From NCBI GenBank assembly GCA_963772265.1, contig CAVYWS010000006.1:62001-126000 (forward strand): a DNA stretch of 64,000 nucleotides, written 5' to 3'. Of this stretch, positions 9,523-18,548 are shown piece by piece (the first letter of the stretch is position 1; each line of letters opens with the position of its first letter). A program made the translations under genes and the position numbers. The notes beneath the pieces are model-generated. The model was given only the letters and a program-made list of their open reading frames with translations. It was not told the DNA's origin and made no database searches. Source of the DNA: Mayfieldus sp963772265. GTDB lineage: Bacteria > Actinomycetota > Thermoleophilia > Solirubrobacterales > 70-9.

Positions 9523-9587
9523 TATAGGCTCGGCGTCGTGCTCGCCAGAGCCGCGCCCGGGCGTCACGGCTGCCAAAATCGCGCCTG

Positions 9588-10040
9588 GTGTCCGAGGTCC
9601 GCCAGCAGGTTCTGATCGATGCTCCGCCAGAGGTCGTCTGGGAGCTGATCACCGACGTCAACCGCCATCCCGAGTGGTGGCCGGACATCGTCGAGGTCGA
9701 GTGCGACGACTTTCATCAGGGCTGCACCTACCGGGAGGTGAAGAAGGTGCCGTTCGGAACCGATGAGCTGCACTTGGTGGTCGAGACCGCCGAGGACTGC
9801 AGGCGTTTCCGCATCAACTGCGTCAAGACCGGATCCTTCCTCGACCTCGGCCTCACCGCAGCACAGCAGGGAACCTTCGTCGACGCCGCGGCGGGCATGG
9901 ACCCGATCGGGCTGCGCTACAAGGCCTTCGACGCGATCGGCGGCACGGGCTATTTCCGCAAGTGGCTGGCTCGCTCGCTGGAGGCGATGAAGGAGGCCGC
10001 TCGTGCCCGGGAGGGCGAGGGCCGCCGCGCAAGCAGCTAA
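9588..10040 (+). CDS. SRPBCC/START-like (polyketide cyclase/dehydrase family) protein
   Basis: 150 residues. The opening VLIDAPPEVVWELITDVNRHPEWWPDI is the classic start of Polyketide_cyc/SRPBCC domains, forming the first strand and helix of a hydrophobic pocket. The Cys-rich second strand and a C-terminal amphipathic helix (FRKWLARSLEAMKEAARA) complete the helix-grip fold. The ligand is unknown. GTG start; no SD is visible, and CAAAAT 8 nt upstream could be a -10 element. Its 3' end overlaps the convergent response regulator by 4 nt. Confidence 0.8.
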   Translation: MSEVRQQVLIDAPPEVVWELITDVNRHPEWWPDIVEVECDDFHQGCTYREVKKVPFGTDELHLVVETAEDCRRFRINCVKTGSFLDLGLTAAQQGTFVDAAAGMDPIGLRYKAFDAIGGTGYFRKWLARSLEAMKEAARAREGEGRRASS

Positions 10041-10411
10041 CCGACCGCGGGCACCCGGACGGCCTCCAACGCCCGCGTCAGATCGGCGACCCGGTACGGC
10101 TTCCTGACGTATCCCTTGGCCCCGAGCTCGGCGCTGCGCTTGACCGCCGCCGGGTCGGCATGGGCGGAGAGGACGATGACAGGCAAACGAGAGATCGTCC
10201 CGGTGGCGCGAAGTTGGTCCAAAACCGCCCAGCCGTCCATGCCGGGCATCCGCAGGTCGAGCAAGACGGCGTCCACTTCCTGGTTCTCCGCAAGCTCGAG
10301 GGCCTCCTCCCCTCCCGGCGCCTCGATGACGGCGTACCCCAGCTCCTCGAGCATCCGGCGAGCGAGAAGCAGAAGGTCGGGCTCGTCCTCGACCACAAGA
10401 ACGGTGGTCAC
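10037..10411 (-). CDS. Single-domain response regulator (CheY-like receiver)
   Basis: 124 residues consisting only of a receiver domain. The acidic pocket is VVEDEP, the phospho-acceptor Asp is in VLLDLRMPGMDG, the switch Ser is in VIVLSAHAD and the Lys is in YVRKPY. No output domain. Its start overlaps the end of the sensor-kinase gene by 4 nt, so it is the probable partner of that kinase and may pass phosphate on or act by protein contact. Confidence 0.9.
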   Translation of the reverse strand: MTTVLVVEDEPDLLLLARRMLEELGYAVIEAPGGEEALELAENQEVDAVLLDLRMPGMDGWAVLDQLRATGTISRLPVIVLSAHADPAAVKRSAELGAKGYVRKPYRVADLTRALEAVRVPAVG

Positions 10412-13082
10412 CGAACCGGCTCCTTCGACTCAGCGGAGGACGCAGCTCTCGACTGCGCGGCGAGCGGCAGGGTGAACAGGAAGGTCGAGCCCTGCTCGGG
10501 CTCACTCTCGACCCAGACCTCGCCTCCGTGCATCTCGACGTAGCGGCGCACGATGCTGAGGCCCACCCCGGTCCCACGCCTTCCCGGGACCACGGGGCCC
10601 TGATAGAAGCGCTCGAACACATGAGCCTGGTCGGCGCGGGAGATTCCCATGCCCTCGTCCTCGACCGCCACAGTCGCATTTCCGTTCTCCACCACAGCGC
10701 TCACCCGGATCATCGAGCCTTGCGGTGAGTACTTGGCCGCATTGGTCAGCAGGTTGACGAGGATGCGGTCGAACCCGCGCTCGTCCGCCTGCACCTCAAG
10801 GTCGTCCGGAATGTCGAGCGAGGTCTGGTGCCCATCGCTCGCCTCCTCTGCCAGGTCGACGCAGCGCATCGCCGCGTCACGAACGGAAAGCGGCCGAGGT
10901 TCCAGCGCAACCTTTCCAGCCTCGAGGCGGGAATAGTCCAAGAGCTGCTCGATCATCACGCCCATCTCGGAGGCGTTGCGGAAGATGTGCTCGAGCCACC
11001 CGTCCTGGTCCTGGTGCTCCGGCGATCTGCGCATCAGCTCCGCGAAACCGGATATCGCCGTCAGCGGCGTGCGCAGCTCGTGTGACACGGTGGCGAGGAA
11101 CTCGTCCTTTGCGCGGTCGAGCTCGCGCAGGCGCTGGCCCGCATCTCGTTCGGTCGCCAGCGCCATCTCCAGCTTCTGCTCGGTGCGCTTGCGATCGGTG
11201 ATGTCGCGCAGGATCGCCGAGAAGAAGGGCTCGCCGTCCGAGCTCCAGGTCGACAGCGAGAGCTCGAGCGGGAATTCGCGCCCTTCCCTCGTCCTTCCGG
11301 CGAGCTCGACGGTCTTCCCGATCAGGCGGGCTTCCCCGGTCGATACGAATCGCTCCAGCCCCCGCCGATGCGGCTCACGCATCCGTTCCGGCATAAGAAG
11401 GGTGAGCGGCTTGCCGAGCGCGTCGTTGCGGGAATAGCCGAACACCTGCTCGGCCGCGGAGTTGAAGTAGATGATCTCGCCGCGACTGTTCGCAGACACG
11501 ATGGGGTCCTTGGCGGTCTCTGCCACGGCCCGGAACCGCTCCTCGCTTGCGTGGACGGTCCCTTCGACCTGCTTGCGCTTGATCAGGGAGCCGACCTGCG
11601 CCCCGACGGTGGCGACGACGTCGAGGACCCCCTCGTCCGGCTCCCGCGTCTCGAGGAAGAAGAACTCGATCACTGCAACCACGTTCTCGCCATCGAGGAC
11701 GGGAACTGCCATCCCGGCGCCGAAACCGACCTCCGCCGCCAGCGCGGTGCGCGGGAAGTTGAGATCGCTCAGTGACGTCGGGGATCCAGAGGGGTCCTCC
11801 GCTCGACCAGGCGCGACCGGGAAGGCCGACGCCCGGCTCGAAGGTCATCGCCTCGCTGCCGCGCCGGAATTGCTCCAGACCCGTCGAGCCGGCATGCCAG
11901 GCAGAGCTGCACTCGAGGCGGGAGCCAGCCGCGTTGAGCGTCCAGGCCTGTCCCAGCGCACACCCGGTGGTCTCGGAAATCTTTCGAATCGCGAGCTTGA
12001 AAGCGTCGTCGACCGTCTCTGCCTCGGCGATCAAGAACGCCAGTTCACGCGCCAGGGCAAGCTGAGCGTTCGACCCTTCGAGCTCGATGGTGCGCTCCCG
12101 GACCCTTGCCTCGAGGCTGTCCCGCGCCCGCTGGAGCGCCTCGACCGCAAGTTGCCGCTGGCTGGTCACTGCAGCGAGCAGCAGCGCGCTGACCGACGCC
12201 ACGCCCATGAAGCCCTGCGCGAGCAGGAAGCTGTCATCAGGCGAACCGTGGACGAACGGGCCCGTGTCGTTGGCGGTGAAGACGACGGCGATCGCAGCCA
12301 CGACGAGACCCGTCGCCGCCGCTCCCAGCTGGCGAAAACGCAGGGCCGACCAGATGAAGACCGGAAAGAGGAGGTAGGGAAGCGGCAGCTGGGAGAAGAC
12401 CACGATGCTGAAGGGGACGAGCAGCACCAAGGAGGCCCCGGCCTCGACCAGCCGCCCCCGGAGGGCGCTGCGGGGACCGGGCGATGCCAAGCGCGAGCAG
12501 AAACGGAGCGACCACGAGGTCACCCCCCATGTCGCCCAGCCACCACACGCGCCAATCCCTGGCGATGTCGCCGAAAGCGGTCGCGCCTCCCACCCAGAGG
12601 CTCGTCACCCCGAGCGACGCACTGACCATCGTGCTGATCACTCCCCCGAAGAAGGCCAGTGCGAGCACGTCGTCGATTCGCTCCAGCGAGCGCTGAAAAC
12701 CGGCCACGCGCAGCAGCAGATAGGCGCCGGCGAGCGCCTCCAGCGTGTTGCCGGTCGTGATCCCCAGCACACTGACCAGCGGGATGCCGGTCCACGCGTT
12801 GGCCGAAAGAGCCCCCAGCGCCACGGCAGGCCAGAGTCGATAGCCCCAGATCAGAAGCGCGGCAAGCGCGATTCCGGTCGGAGCCCATACCGCGGTGATG
12901 CTGCTCTGCTCGTGCGCAAGCCTCAGGCCAAGCTTTGCGGTGCCGAAATAGGCGGCCGCGACCAGAAGCACCTTGACCGCGTATCGAGTCAGCTCGCGCC
13001 GTCCCCGCACCCCGGCGACCGCCTCGAAAAGGCGGGTCAAGGAGGCGTTCGATCCCTCCGGCTGGTCGGTATCGCGGGACAT
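10408..13082 (-). CDS. MASE1-GAF-PAS hybrid membrane sensor histidine kinase, two single-base frameshifts
   Basis: One gene of about 890 codons read in three successive frames. Residues ~30-290: MASE1 membrane sensor (AAYFGTAKLGLRLA, VWAPTGIALAALL, several helices). Then a coiled coil (LEARVRERTIELEGSN), a GAF domain (AFLIAEAETVDDAFKLA...VGLPGRAW...AVPVLDGENVVAVIEFF), a PAS domain (ERFRAVAETAKDPIVSAN), HisKA with the phospho-His in DEFLATVSHELRTPLTA, and HATPase_c (NLLTNAAKYSP, GMGISRADQ, GTGVGLSIVRRYVEMHGG). Extra bases near the C5 run at 12456-12460 and at 11753-11755 explain both frame changes. Probable stimuli: a membrane signal plus a cytosolic small molecule or redox state. Confidence 0.85.
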
Positions 13083-13218
13083 CCTGTCCGTCTCGAAGAC
13101 TCGCCGCGATTCCGCGCAGTCCGAGTCATCCGGGCGGCAGGACGCTATATGACGGCGGCCGGTTCGGTGCCACCAACCGGTGCCCTTTGTCCATTTCGTC
13201 GAGCGGTGCTTCGAAGAG
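13083..13218. other. Intergenic region between sensor kinase and tRNA-Ile
   Basis: 136 bp containing the upstream region of the kinase and the 3' flank of the tRNA. No open frame of note and no clear hairpin terminator are visible. Confidence 0.5.
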
Positions 13219-13292
<74 letters not shown>

Positions 13293-13355
13293 GGGGTCGG
13301 TCGATGATAACGGCGGCGCATCGGGCCGGCTCCGGGGCCCGCGCCGGCCGGTCGC

Positions 13356-13361
13356 TAGCTT
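13356..13361 (+). promoter_or_regulatory. Putative -10 element TAGCTT for leaderless globin transcript
   Basis: TAGCTT is followed by a 7-nt spacer and then the ATC at 13369 that appears to serve as start codon; there is no SD. Confidence 0.45.
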
Positions 13362-13368
13362 TACTGGC

Positions 13369-13854
13369 ATCGTCGATCCCGACCCAAACTCGCCCCCTTC
13401 GCTCTATCAATGGGCCGGTGGGGCGCCCGCGTTCGAGCGCCTGATCAACGCCTTCTACGACCGGGTCGAGGGCGACGAGCTGATCTCGCCGCTCTTCCCC
13501 GGCGGGGTCGGAGAGGAGCACCGGGACCACGTGATCGCCTGGTGGAGCGAGGTGTTCGGCGGGCCGAGCCGTTACACGGAGAAGCTGGGCGGCTACGAGA
13601 ACATGATCGCCAGGCACCGCGACCTCGGGATCACCCCCGAGCAGCGCTTCCGCTTCGCGTCGTTGATGAGCCTCGCGGCCGACGACGCGGGCATGCCCGA
13701 CGACCCCGAGTTTCGCTCCGCCTTCATGGCCTACGTCGAATGGGGCACGCGGATCGCGCTGCACAACTCCCAACCGGGTGCCGACGTTCCTCCGCATGCG
13801 CCGGTGCCCCGCTGGGGCTGGGGCGAGGCGCCGCCGTTCGACCCTGACGCCTAG
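13369..13854 (+). CDS. Group II truncated hemoglobin
   Basis: The frame reads IVDPDPNSPPSLYQWAGG, then AFERLINAFYDRVEGDELISPLFPGG, HRDHVIAWWSEVFGGPSRYTE, ITPEQRFRFASLMSLAADDAG and FRSAFMAYVEWGTRIALHNSQ. This is the trHbO-type 2-on-2 globin; the proximal His is expected in the helix near GGYENMIARHRDL. There is no ATG, GTG, TTG or CTG in frame between the tRNA and this domain; the first GTG (13531) would remove the N-terminal helices. I therefore place the start at ATC 13369, in the position of the expected Met. Likely role: oxygen/NO chemistry. Confidence 0.8.
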   Translation: MVDPDPNSPPSLYQWAGGAPAFERLINAFYDRVEGDELISPLFPGGVGEEHRDHVIAWWSEVFGGPSRYTEKLGGYENMIARHRDLGITPEQRFRFASLMSLAADDAGMPDDPEFRSAFMAYVEWGTRIALHNSQPGADVPPHAPVPRWGWGEAPPFDPDA

Positions 13855-13864
13855 ATGAGGCCGG

Positions 13865-14746
13865 TCAGGCGGCGCGCTTGCGCTGCAGGCGCCGGGTCAG
13901 CGCCAGGACATCGTCGATGTCCTCGAAGTGGATCTCGGCCCTGATCGCGTCGCCGCGGACGCCCAGCTTCAGCTCCCGGCCGAGTGCCGACTCGAGCTTC
14001 TCCTCCGCCTCCCCGAGCGCCTCGCGGAGCTCGGGATCGAGCGCCGCTCGGCGCCTTCTCCTCGCCCCTCCACCCCCTGGCTGGCCAGCCAGCTTGGCCC
14101 TGTTCTCGGTCTCGCGGACCGACCAGCCCCCGGCCGACGCATCGCGCGCAAGTGCTCGCCGCACGTCGTTGCCCCGCACCTGCAGGATCGCCCGCCCGTG
14201 GCCCTCGCTCAGCTCGCCGCTCTCCAGCAGCTCCAGCGCTTCGTCGGGAAGGTCGAGGATCCGGATCAGGTTGGAGATCGCCGAGCGGCTGCGGCCGACG
14301 CGCCGGCCGACCTCCTCCTTGGTCAGGCCGAGCTCCTCGACCAGCGCGGCGCAGGCCCGGGCCTCCTCGACCGGGTTGAGATCCTCGCGGACCATATTCT
14401 CGACCAAAGCAGTCTGCAATCGCTCGGCCTCGGCCGACTCCCGGATCACCGCCGGGACCCGCTCCAGGCCGGCCTTCTGCGCAGCCCGCCAGCGCCGCTC
14501 GCCGGCGATCAGCTCATAGCTGCCGTCGGGAAGCGGCCGGACCAGTACAGGCTGAATCATCCCGCTGGCCTTGATCGACGCCTCGAGGACGTCCATCGAC
14601 TCGGGATCGAAGCGGCGACGCGGCTGGCTGGGGTTGGCCTTGACGACCTCGATCGGCAGGTCCCGCAGCTCGTCGCCGCCGCGCGGCTCCTCGGGCAGGA
14701 TCGCCGCCAGGCCGCGGCCGATGCCGCGCCGCTCGCCGGCGCTCAC
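13865..14746 (-). CDS. parB: Chromosome partitioning protein ParB
   Basis: 293 residues. The ParB N-terminal CTPase domain carries ANPSQPRRRFD and LIAGERRWRAAQKAG (the GERRxRA box), followed by the parS-binding helix-turn-helix VGRRVGRSRSAISNLIRIL and a C-terminal dimerisation segment. It loads on parS near the origin and partners ParA. The start overlaps the parA stop by 4 nt. A 16-bp palindrome (14077-14092) sits in the linker coding region. Confidence 0.95.
   Translation of the reverse strand: MSAGERRGIGRGLAAILPEEPRGGDELRDLPIEVVKANPSQPRRRFDPESMDVLEASIKASGMIQPVLVRPLPDGSYELIAGERRWRAAQKAGLERVPAVIRESAEAERLQTALVENMVREDLNPVEEARACAALVEELGLTKEEVGRRVGRSRSAISNLIRILDLPDEALELLESGELSEGHGRAILQVRGNDVRRALARDASAGGWSVRETENRAKLAGQPGGGGARRRRRAALDPELREALGEAEEKLESALGRELKLGVRGDAIRAEIHFEDIDDVLALTRRLQRKRAA
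14077..14092. repeat. 16-bp perfect palindrome inside parB
   Basis: CTGGCTGGCCAGCCAG is its own reverse complement. A near-identical palindrome, GGCTGGCTAGCCAGCC, occurs at the end of dciA (22540-22555). Confidence 0.6.
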
Positions 14747-15537
14747 GCGGCCTCCCGGGCGGACGGCGCCGACCCGTTCGATTCGCGGACGACGAGCTCG
14801 GACGCGAGGGCGCGGTAGGCCTGCGCTCCCCGCGAGGTGGGGGCGTGGACGGTCACCGGCTCGCCGTAGCTCGGGGCCTCGGCCAGCTTGACGCTGCGGG
14901 GAATGACGTTTTCGAACACCAGATCACCGAAGTGCTTGCGCAGATCCCGCTCGACGTCTACCGACAGGCGGGTGCGTTCGTCGTGCATGGTGATGATCAG
15001 ACCCGACAGCTCCAGCGCCGGGTTGACGCGGCGGCGAACCAGGGCCAGGGTGTCGAGGAACTGGACCAAGCCCTCGAGGGCCAGGTACTCGGCCTGGACC
15101 GGGACGATCACCCGGTCCGCGGCTGCCAGGGCGTTGACCGTCAGCGGGCCGAGCGAGGGGGGACAGTCGAGCAGGGTGTAGGCGAAGCGCTCGCGGACCG
15201 GGCCGAGCGAGTCGCGAAGCCGCGTCTCGGAGTCGTCGAGCCGGGGCAGCTCGACCGAGGCGCCGGCGAGGTCCGGGCCGGCAGGGACGAGCCAGAGGTT
15301 GTCGGGGCCGGCGGGGCGGGCCGCCTGCGCCACCGAGACCCCCTCGCCGAGGCAGTCATAGGAAGACGGCCGCGCATTGCGGTCGCCGCCGAGCGCAACC
15401 GTGGCGTTGCCCTGGGGGTCGAGGTCGACGAGCAGGGTCTGGGCGCCGTTCGCGGACAGGCAGGCGGCAAGGTTGATCGCGCTGGTCGTCTTGCCGACGC
15501 CGCCCTTCTGATTCGAAACCGCGTAGACCGCGCCCAT
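14743..15537 (-). CDS. parA: Chromosome partitioning ATPase ParA
   Basis: 264 residues from MGAVYAVSNQKGGVGKTTSA, the deviant Walker A of ParA/MinD ATPases with the signature lysine (KGGVGKTT). LLVDLDPQGNAT is the A' motif and LLDCPPSLGPLTVNAL is Walker B. It drives origin segregation with ParB downstream. The open frame continues upstream through the rsmG region, but homology begins at this Met, so the upstream part is a shadow of rsmG. Confidence 0.95.
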   Translation of the reverse strand: MGAVYAVSNQKGGVGKTTSAINLAACLSANGAQTLLVDLDPQGNATVALGGDRNARPSSYDCLGEGVSVAQAARPAGPDNLWLVPAGPDLAGASVELPRLDDSETRLRDSLGPVRERFAYTLLDCPPSLGPLTVNALAAADRVIVPVQAEYLALEGLVQFLDTLALVRRRVNPALELSGLIITMHDERTRLSVDVERDLRKHFGDLVFENVIPRSVKLAEAPSYGEPVTVHAPTSRGAQAYRALASELVVRESNGSAPSAREAA

Positions 15538-15548
15538 GCGGACCCAGC

Positions 15549-16274
15549 CTAGAGAGCGCCCCGGCGCCTCCCGAACGGGCGCTTCTTGGCGATCCCCGGG
15601 CGCCGCGGCAGACCCTCGGGAGTCGGGCCGCTCTTGCGCAGCACGTGCAGGTGGCGGTGGCGGCTGCCGGCGTCGGCGCCGACGTCCAGGATCTGCTCGG
15701 GCCGCATCGCGAGCCGCTCCGATGCCGCCGCGAGCTCGGCCTCCTCCTCGGCAGCGCGCCGGCCCTTCCAGGCAACCAGCACGCCCCCCTCGCGCAGCAG
15801 CGGGGCCGCCAGTTCGGCGAGGGTGGAGAGCCGCCCGACCGCACGGGCGGCGACAGCGTCGTAGGCCTCGCGCCCGCCATCTGGCGGTGGCCTCAGCGCC
15901 CATTGCTCGGACCGTGCCTCGATCACGCGCGCGTTCTCAATTCCCCCGGCGGCGGCGGCACGGCGGAGGAAGTCGCACTTGCGGCCCACCGACTCGATCA
16001 GATCGACCCGCGATTCGGGCAGTGCGGCGGCGATGACCAGGCCCGGGAAGCCGGCGCCCGATCCCAGGTCGGCGATCGTCGCGGCGCCCGCCAGGTCAGC
16101 GACCACCAGCCCGGTCAGGCTGTCGGCGACATGGACCTGCCAGGCCCGCTGCGGCTCGGTGACCGAGCTAACCGAAGCGCGCTCGGCGCGAAGCAGCTCG
16201 AGCACCTTCTCGAGCGCCACGCGAGCATCCGGGTCCAGCTCTCGCAAAGGCTGCGGCCGGGCGGCGCCGTTCAC
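15549..16274 (-). CDS. rsmG: 16S rRNA (guanine-527-N7)-methyltransferase RsmG
   Basis: 241 residues. It has the SAM-binding motif IADLGSGAGFPGLVIAAALP, the acidic loop VDLIESVGRKCDFLR and the AVAARAVGRLSTLAELAAPLL segment typical of GidB/RsmG. It methylates G527 of 16S rRNA near the decoding centre. Start codon 16274 overlaps the jag stop by 4 nt. The position between jag and parA is conserved in many bacteria. Confidence 0.95.
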   Translation of the reverse strand: MNGAARPQPLRELDPDARVALEKVLELLRAERASVSSVTEPQRAWQVHVADSLTGLVVADLAGAATIADLGSGAGFPGLVIAAALPESRVDLIESVGRKCDFLRRAAAAGGIENARVIEARSEQWALRPPPDGGREAYDAVAARAVGRLSTLAELAAPLLREGGVLVAWKGRRAAEEEAELAAASERLAMRPEQILDVGADAGSRHRHLHVLRKSGPTPEGLPRRPGIAKKRPFGRRRGAL

Positions 16275-16750
16275 TCGGTGAGCAGCGGCGCGACCACGAC
16301 GCAGCGATGCGGCTCGGTGCCCTCGCTGTAGGTCTCGACCTCGGGGCGCTCCTTGAGGCGCTCGTGCACGACCCGGCGCTCGGGAGCGCTCATCGCGTCG
16401 AGCTCGACCGGCTGCGAGTGGCTCAGGGCCTCCTCGGCGGCGCGGTCGGCGCGGCGCTCGAGGGTCTCGCGGCGGCGATCCCGGTAGCCGGCCGCGTCCA
16501 CAACCACCCGCTTTCGCTCCTGGATGCCGCGAAACGCGGCCTGGTAGCAGAGCAGCTGAACGGCGTCGATCGTCTGGCCGCGGCGGCCGATCAACAGCCC
16601 GTAGTCGTCATCGCCCTCCACCGCGGCGGTGATCTGCGAGTCGTCCTCGCTGATCTCGACGTCGCCGTCGAGCTCGAGCTGGTCGAGCACCCGCTCGAGC
16701 ACGGCGCGAACCCGCTCCGCGGGCTCCTTGGGGATCTCCGGAGCAGCCAT
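16271..16750 (-). CDS. jag: Jag/KhpB-like RNA-binding protein (KH-R3H)
   Basis: 159 residues from MAAPEIPKEPAERV. KH domain with the GxxG-type loop in LLIGRRGQTIDAVQLLCYQ, then an R3H domain (ALSHSQPVELDAMSAPERRVVHERLKERPEVETYSEG). It lacks the long N-terminal Jag-N domain. Follows yidC, as in most Gram-positive bacteria; linked to RNA binding and cell-envelope growth. The frame is open further upstream across yidC, but that part is a shadow. Confidence 0.93.
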   Translation of the reverse strand: MAAPEIPKEPAERVRAVLERVLDQLELDGDVEISEDDSQITAAVEGDDDYGLLIGRRGQTIDAVQLLCYQAAFRGIQERKRVVVDAAGYRDRRRETLERRADRAAEEALSHSQPVELDAMSAPERRVVHERLKERPEVETYSEGTEPHRCVVVAPLLTE

Positions 16751-16782
16751 GGCAGGAGTGTATTTCCCCTCGCCGGGGAGCC

Positions 16783-17541
16783 TCAGCGGCGTTTCTTGCG
16801 TTTCCGCGGCGGTGGTGGTGGAGGCTTCGCCGCCGCCGCCGCCGCCGGCGTCGGCAGATCCGGGGCCGGGATCAGCCTGTTGGCGGCGTACTGCTGGCCG
16901 ACGGTCCAGAAGTTCGTCGTGATCCAGTAGAGGCTGAGCCCGGCCGGAAAGGTCGGCACGAAGAACACTCCCATCAGGGCGAAGACGCCAAGGAACAGAT
17001 ACTGCTGGGTGCCGGCGCCGCTGGGCGAGGTCCTGATCATCACCAGGCTCGACAGCGCCATCGACCCCATGAACAGGACGACGAGGACGATCAACTCCGC
17101 CCCGTGTGGGTTCTCGGCCACCGATTTGATGAACAGCCAGCCCTGGTCGCCGCTGGAGTGGACGTCGGCCTTGAAGCTGTCGCTGCGCAGGAGCCGGAAG
17201 AGGGCGAAGAAGACCGGCAGCTGCAGCAGCAGCGGCAGGCAGGAGGAGAGCGGGTTGATCTTGTTCTGCTGGTAGAAGCGCATCAGCTCCTGCTGCTGGC
17301 GCTGGCGGTCGTTCTTGAACTTCTCCTGGATCTCCTTCATCTGCGGCTGCAGCGCCTGTAGCGCCCGCATCCCCTTGATCTGCCTGTAGGTGAGCGGAAT
17401 CAGGGCGGCGCGGATGACGATCGTCATCGCGATGATCGAGGTTCCCCAGGTGAGCCCGACGTTGTCGTGGAAGAAGTCGAGGATCGCCTTCGCGCCGTCC
17501 TCGAGCGGCTGCAGGATGTCGGCTGGGGGGAGCGGAATCAC
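16783..17541 (-). CDS. yidC: Membrane protein insertase YidC
   Basis: 252 residues. Five hydrophobic segments: residues ~30-53 (WGTSIIAMTIVIRAALIPLTY), a cytosolic coiled hairpin (QMKEIQEKFKNDRQRQQQELM), LLLQLPVFFALFRLL, AELIVLVVLFMGSMALSSLVM and YLFLGVFALMGVFFVP...LSLYWITTNFW. The tail is proline- and lysine-rich (KPPPPPPRKRKKRR), a typical ribosome-contacting basic end. It inserts membrane proteins alone or with Sec. The start overlaps the yidD stop by 4 nt. Confidence 0.95.
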   Translation of the reverse strand: MIPLPPADILQPLEDGAKAILDFFHDNVGLTWGTSIIAMTIVIRAALIPLTYRQIKGMRALQALQPQMKEIQEKFKNDRQRQQQELMRFYQQNKINPLSSCLPLLLQLPVFFALFRLLRSDSFKADVHSSGDQGWLFIKSVAENPHGAELIVLVVLFMGSMALSSLVMIRTSPSGAGTQQYLFLGVFALMGVFFVPTFPAGLSLYWITTNFWTVGQQYAANRLIPAPDLPTPAAAAAAKPPPPPPRKRKKRR

Positions 17542-17813
17542 GATGATCCAACCTCACCGTGATATACGGCCGGATCGACCGGCCCGGATCTCAGGGTGAA
17601 CCGGTCGGGCACCGGGTCGAATCCACCGTGGCTGAACGGGTTGCAGCGCAGCAGGCGCCAGCCGGCCAGCAAGGTCCCGCGCAGCGGCCCGAAGCGCCGG
17701 ATCGCGGTCGCCGCGTAGGCCGAGCAGGTCGGCTCGTACTTGCAGCGGCGCGGCATCGCCGGCGAGATCCAGCGGTGGTAGGCACCGATCAGGGCGAGGA
17801 GCAACCGTTTCAC
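17538..17813 (-). CDS. yidD: Membrane protein insertion efficiency factor YidD
   Basis: 91 residues with the invariant CKYEPTCSAYA and LLRCNPFSHGGFDPVP motifs of the YidD family. Starts with GTG at 17813; that GTG overlaps the rnpA stop (CCGTGA), so translation is coupled. Confidence 0.95.
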   Translation of the reverse strand: MKRLLLALIGAYHRWISPAMPRRCKYEPTCSAYAATAIRRFGPLRGTLLAGWRLLRCNPFSHGGFDPVPDRFTLRSGPVDPAVYHGEVGSS

Positions 17814-17820
17814 GGCAAAC
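17807..17820. promoter_or_regulatory. parS-like site (degenerate)
   Basis: GTTTCACGGCAAAC matches 12 of 14 positions of the widely conserved parS core GTTTCACGTGAAAC, differing in the central TG. It lies in the rnpA/yidD overlap, 3 kb from parB. It may be a chance match in coding sequence. Confidence 0.25.
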
Positions 17821-18197
17821 GGTCCTTGCCCGAGGCGGCGTCGATCGCCTCACGCAGCGCCTCACGCACCCCCTCTACGCCATCGCGCTCGAGCAGCGGG
17901 CACGATCTCGGCCCGGGCGACGAGCACGAAGTCGTGGCCGGCGGGAAGCTCATCCTCGAGGGCCCAGAAGGCATCGCGAAGCGCCCTCTTTATTCGGTTG
18001 CGCTCGACCGCGCCTCCGACCTTTCGCCCCACCGAGACGCCGAGTCGAAGCTCATTGGTGGCATCGTCGGAGCGGGGGAAGCTGTAGACGACGAGGAAGC
18101 GGTTGGCGTGCGAGGAGCCCTCGCGGTAGACGCGGTCGAACTCGCCGCTGCGCGACAGGCGGCGCCGCTTGCGCGCGCCTGCGTCCCCGGGGGTCAT
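17810..18197 (-). CDS. rnpA: Ribonuclease P protein component RnpA, single-base frameshift
   Basis: Starts MTPGDAGARKRRRLSRSGEFDRVYREG. It contains RFLVVYSFPR, the LGVSVGRKVGGAVERNRIKRALRDAF RNA-binding signature and HDFVLVARAEI. The frame from the ATG then runs into a non-homologous tail; removing one G of GGG at 17898-17900 restores PLLERDGVEGVREALREAIDAASGKDRLP with a stop that overlaps the yidD start. As rnpA is essential, the extra base is likely an error. The ATG is 2 nt before the end of rpmH. Confidence 0.9.
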
Positions 18198-18199
18198 CG

Positions 18200-18334
18200 T
18201 CAGGGCGCCAGGCGCTTTCGGCCCTTGCGGCGCCGGCGCTTGAGAATCGAGCGGCCACCGCGCGTCTGCATCCGGGCCCGGAACCCGTGGGTCCGGGCGC
18301 GCTTGCGCTTCTTCGGTTGGTAGGTCCGCTTCAT
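18200..18334 (-). CDS. rpmH: Ribosomal protein bL34
   Basis: 44 residues: MKRTYQPKKRKRARTHGF, then RARMQTRGGRSILKRR and the basic tail. Length and sequence match bL34 exactly; the open frame upstream of this Met is not part of the protein. First gene of the minus-strand rpmH-rnpA-yidD-yidC-jag operon. Confidence 0.97.
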   Translation of the reverse strand: MKRTYQPKKRKRARTHGFRARMQTRGGRSILKRRRRKGRKRLAP

Positions 18335-18548
18335 AGCCTCGTTCGGGGCGCCAGTATACGGTCCGGCTCCGCCCCCGACCGGCGCTGACACGGCCGCCCA
18401 ATTGGGGCGTCTGGCTTTTCGCGCGAAATGCGAGGGGGACTGCTGCAGCCCCCAGGGGCGCGGCGTAAGGTCCGCAGCTTCGAGGGGAGCGGCGGAGACA
18501 GTGCACCACCCTGCCCTCGCCGGGACCCAACGAGAGGACCGACGCCAG
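18335..18548. other. Divergent rpmH/dnaA intergenic region
   Basis: 214 bp holding the divergent promoters of rpmH and dnaA. GAGAGG at 18533 is a plausible SD for dnaA. GGGGGACTGCTGCAGCCCCC near 18434 is a short inverted repeat that could bind a regulator. I see no match to TTATCCACA, so this is less likely to be the origin than the dnaA-dnaN gap. Confidence 0.5.

Noticed and set aside
14743..15903. 386-residue reading of ParA with an Arg/Gly-rich N-terminal extension
   Set aside because: ParA homology begins at MGAVYAVSNQKGG (15537); the extension is the antisense-like frame of rsmG.
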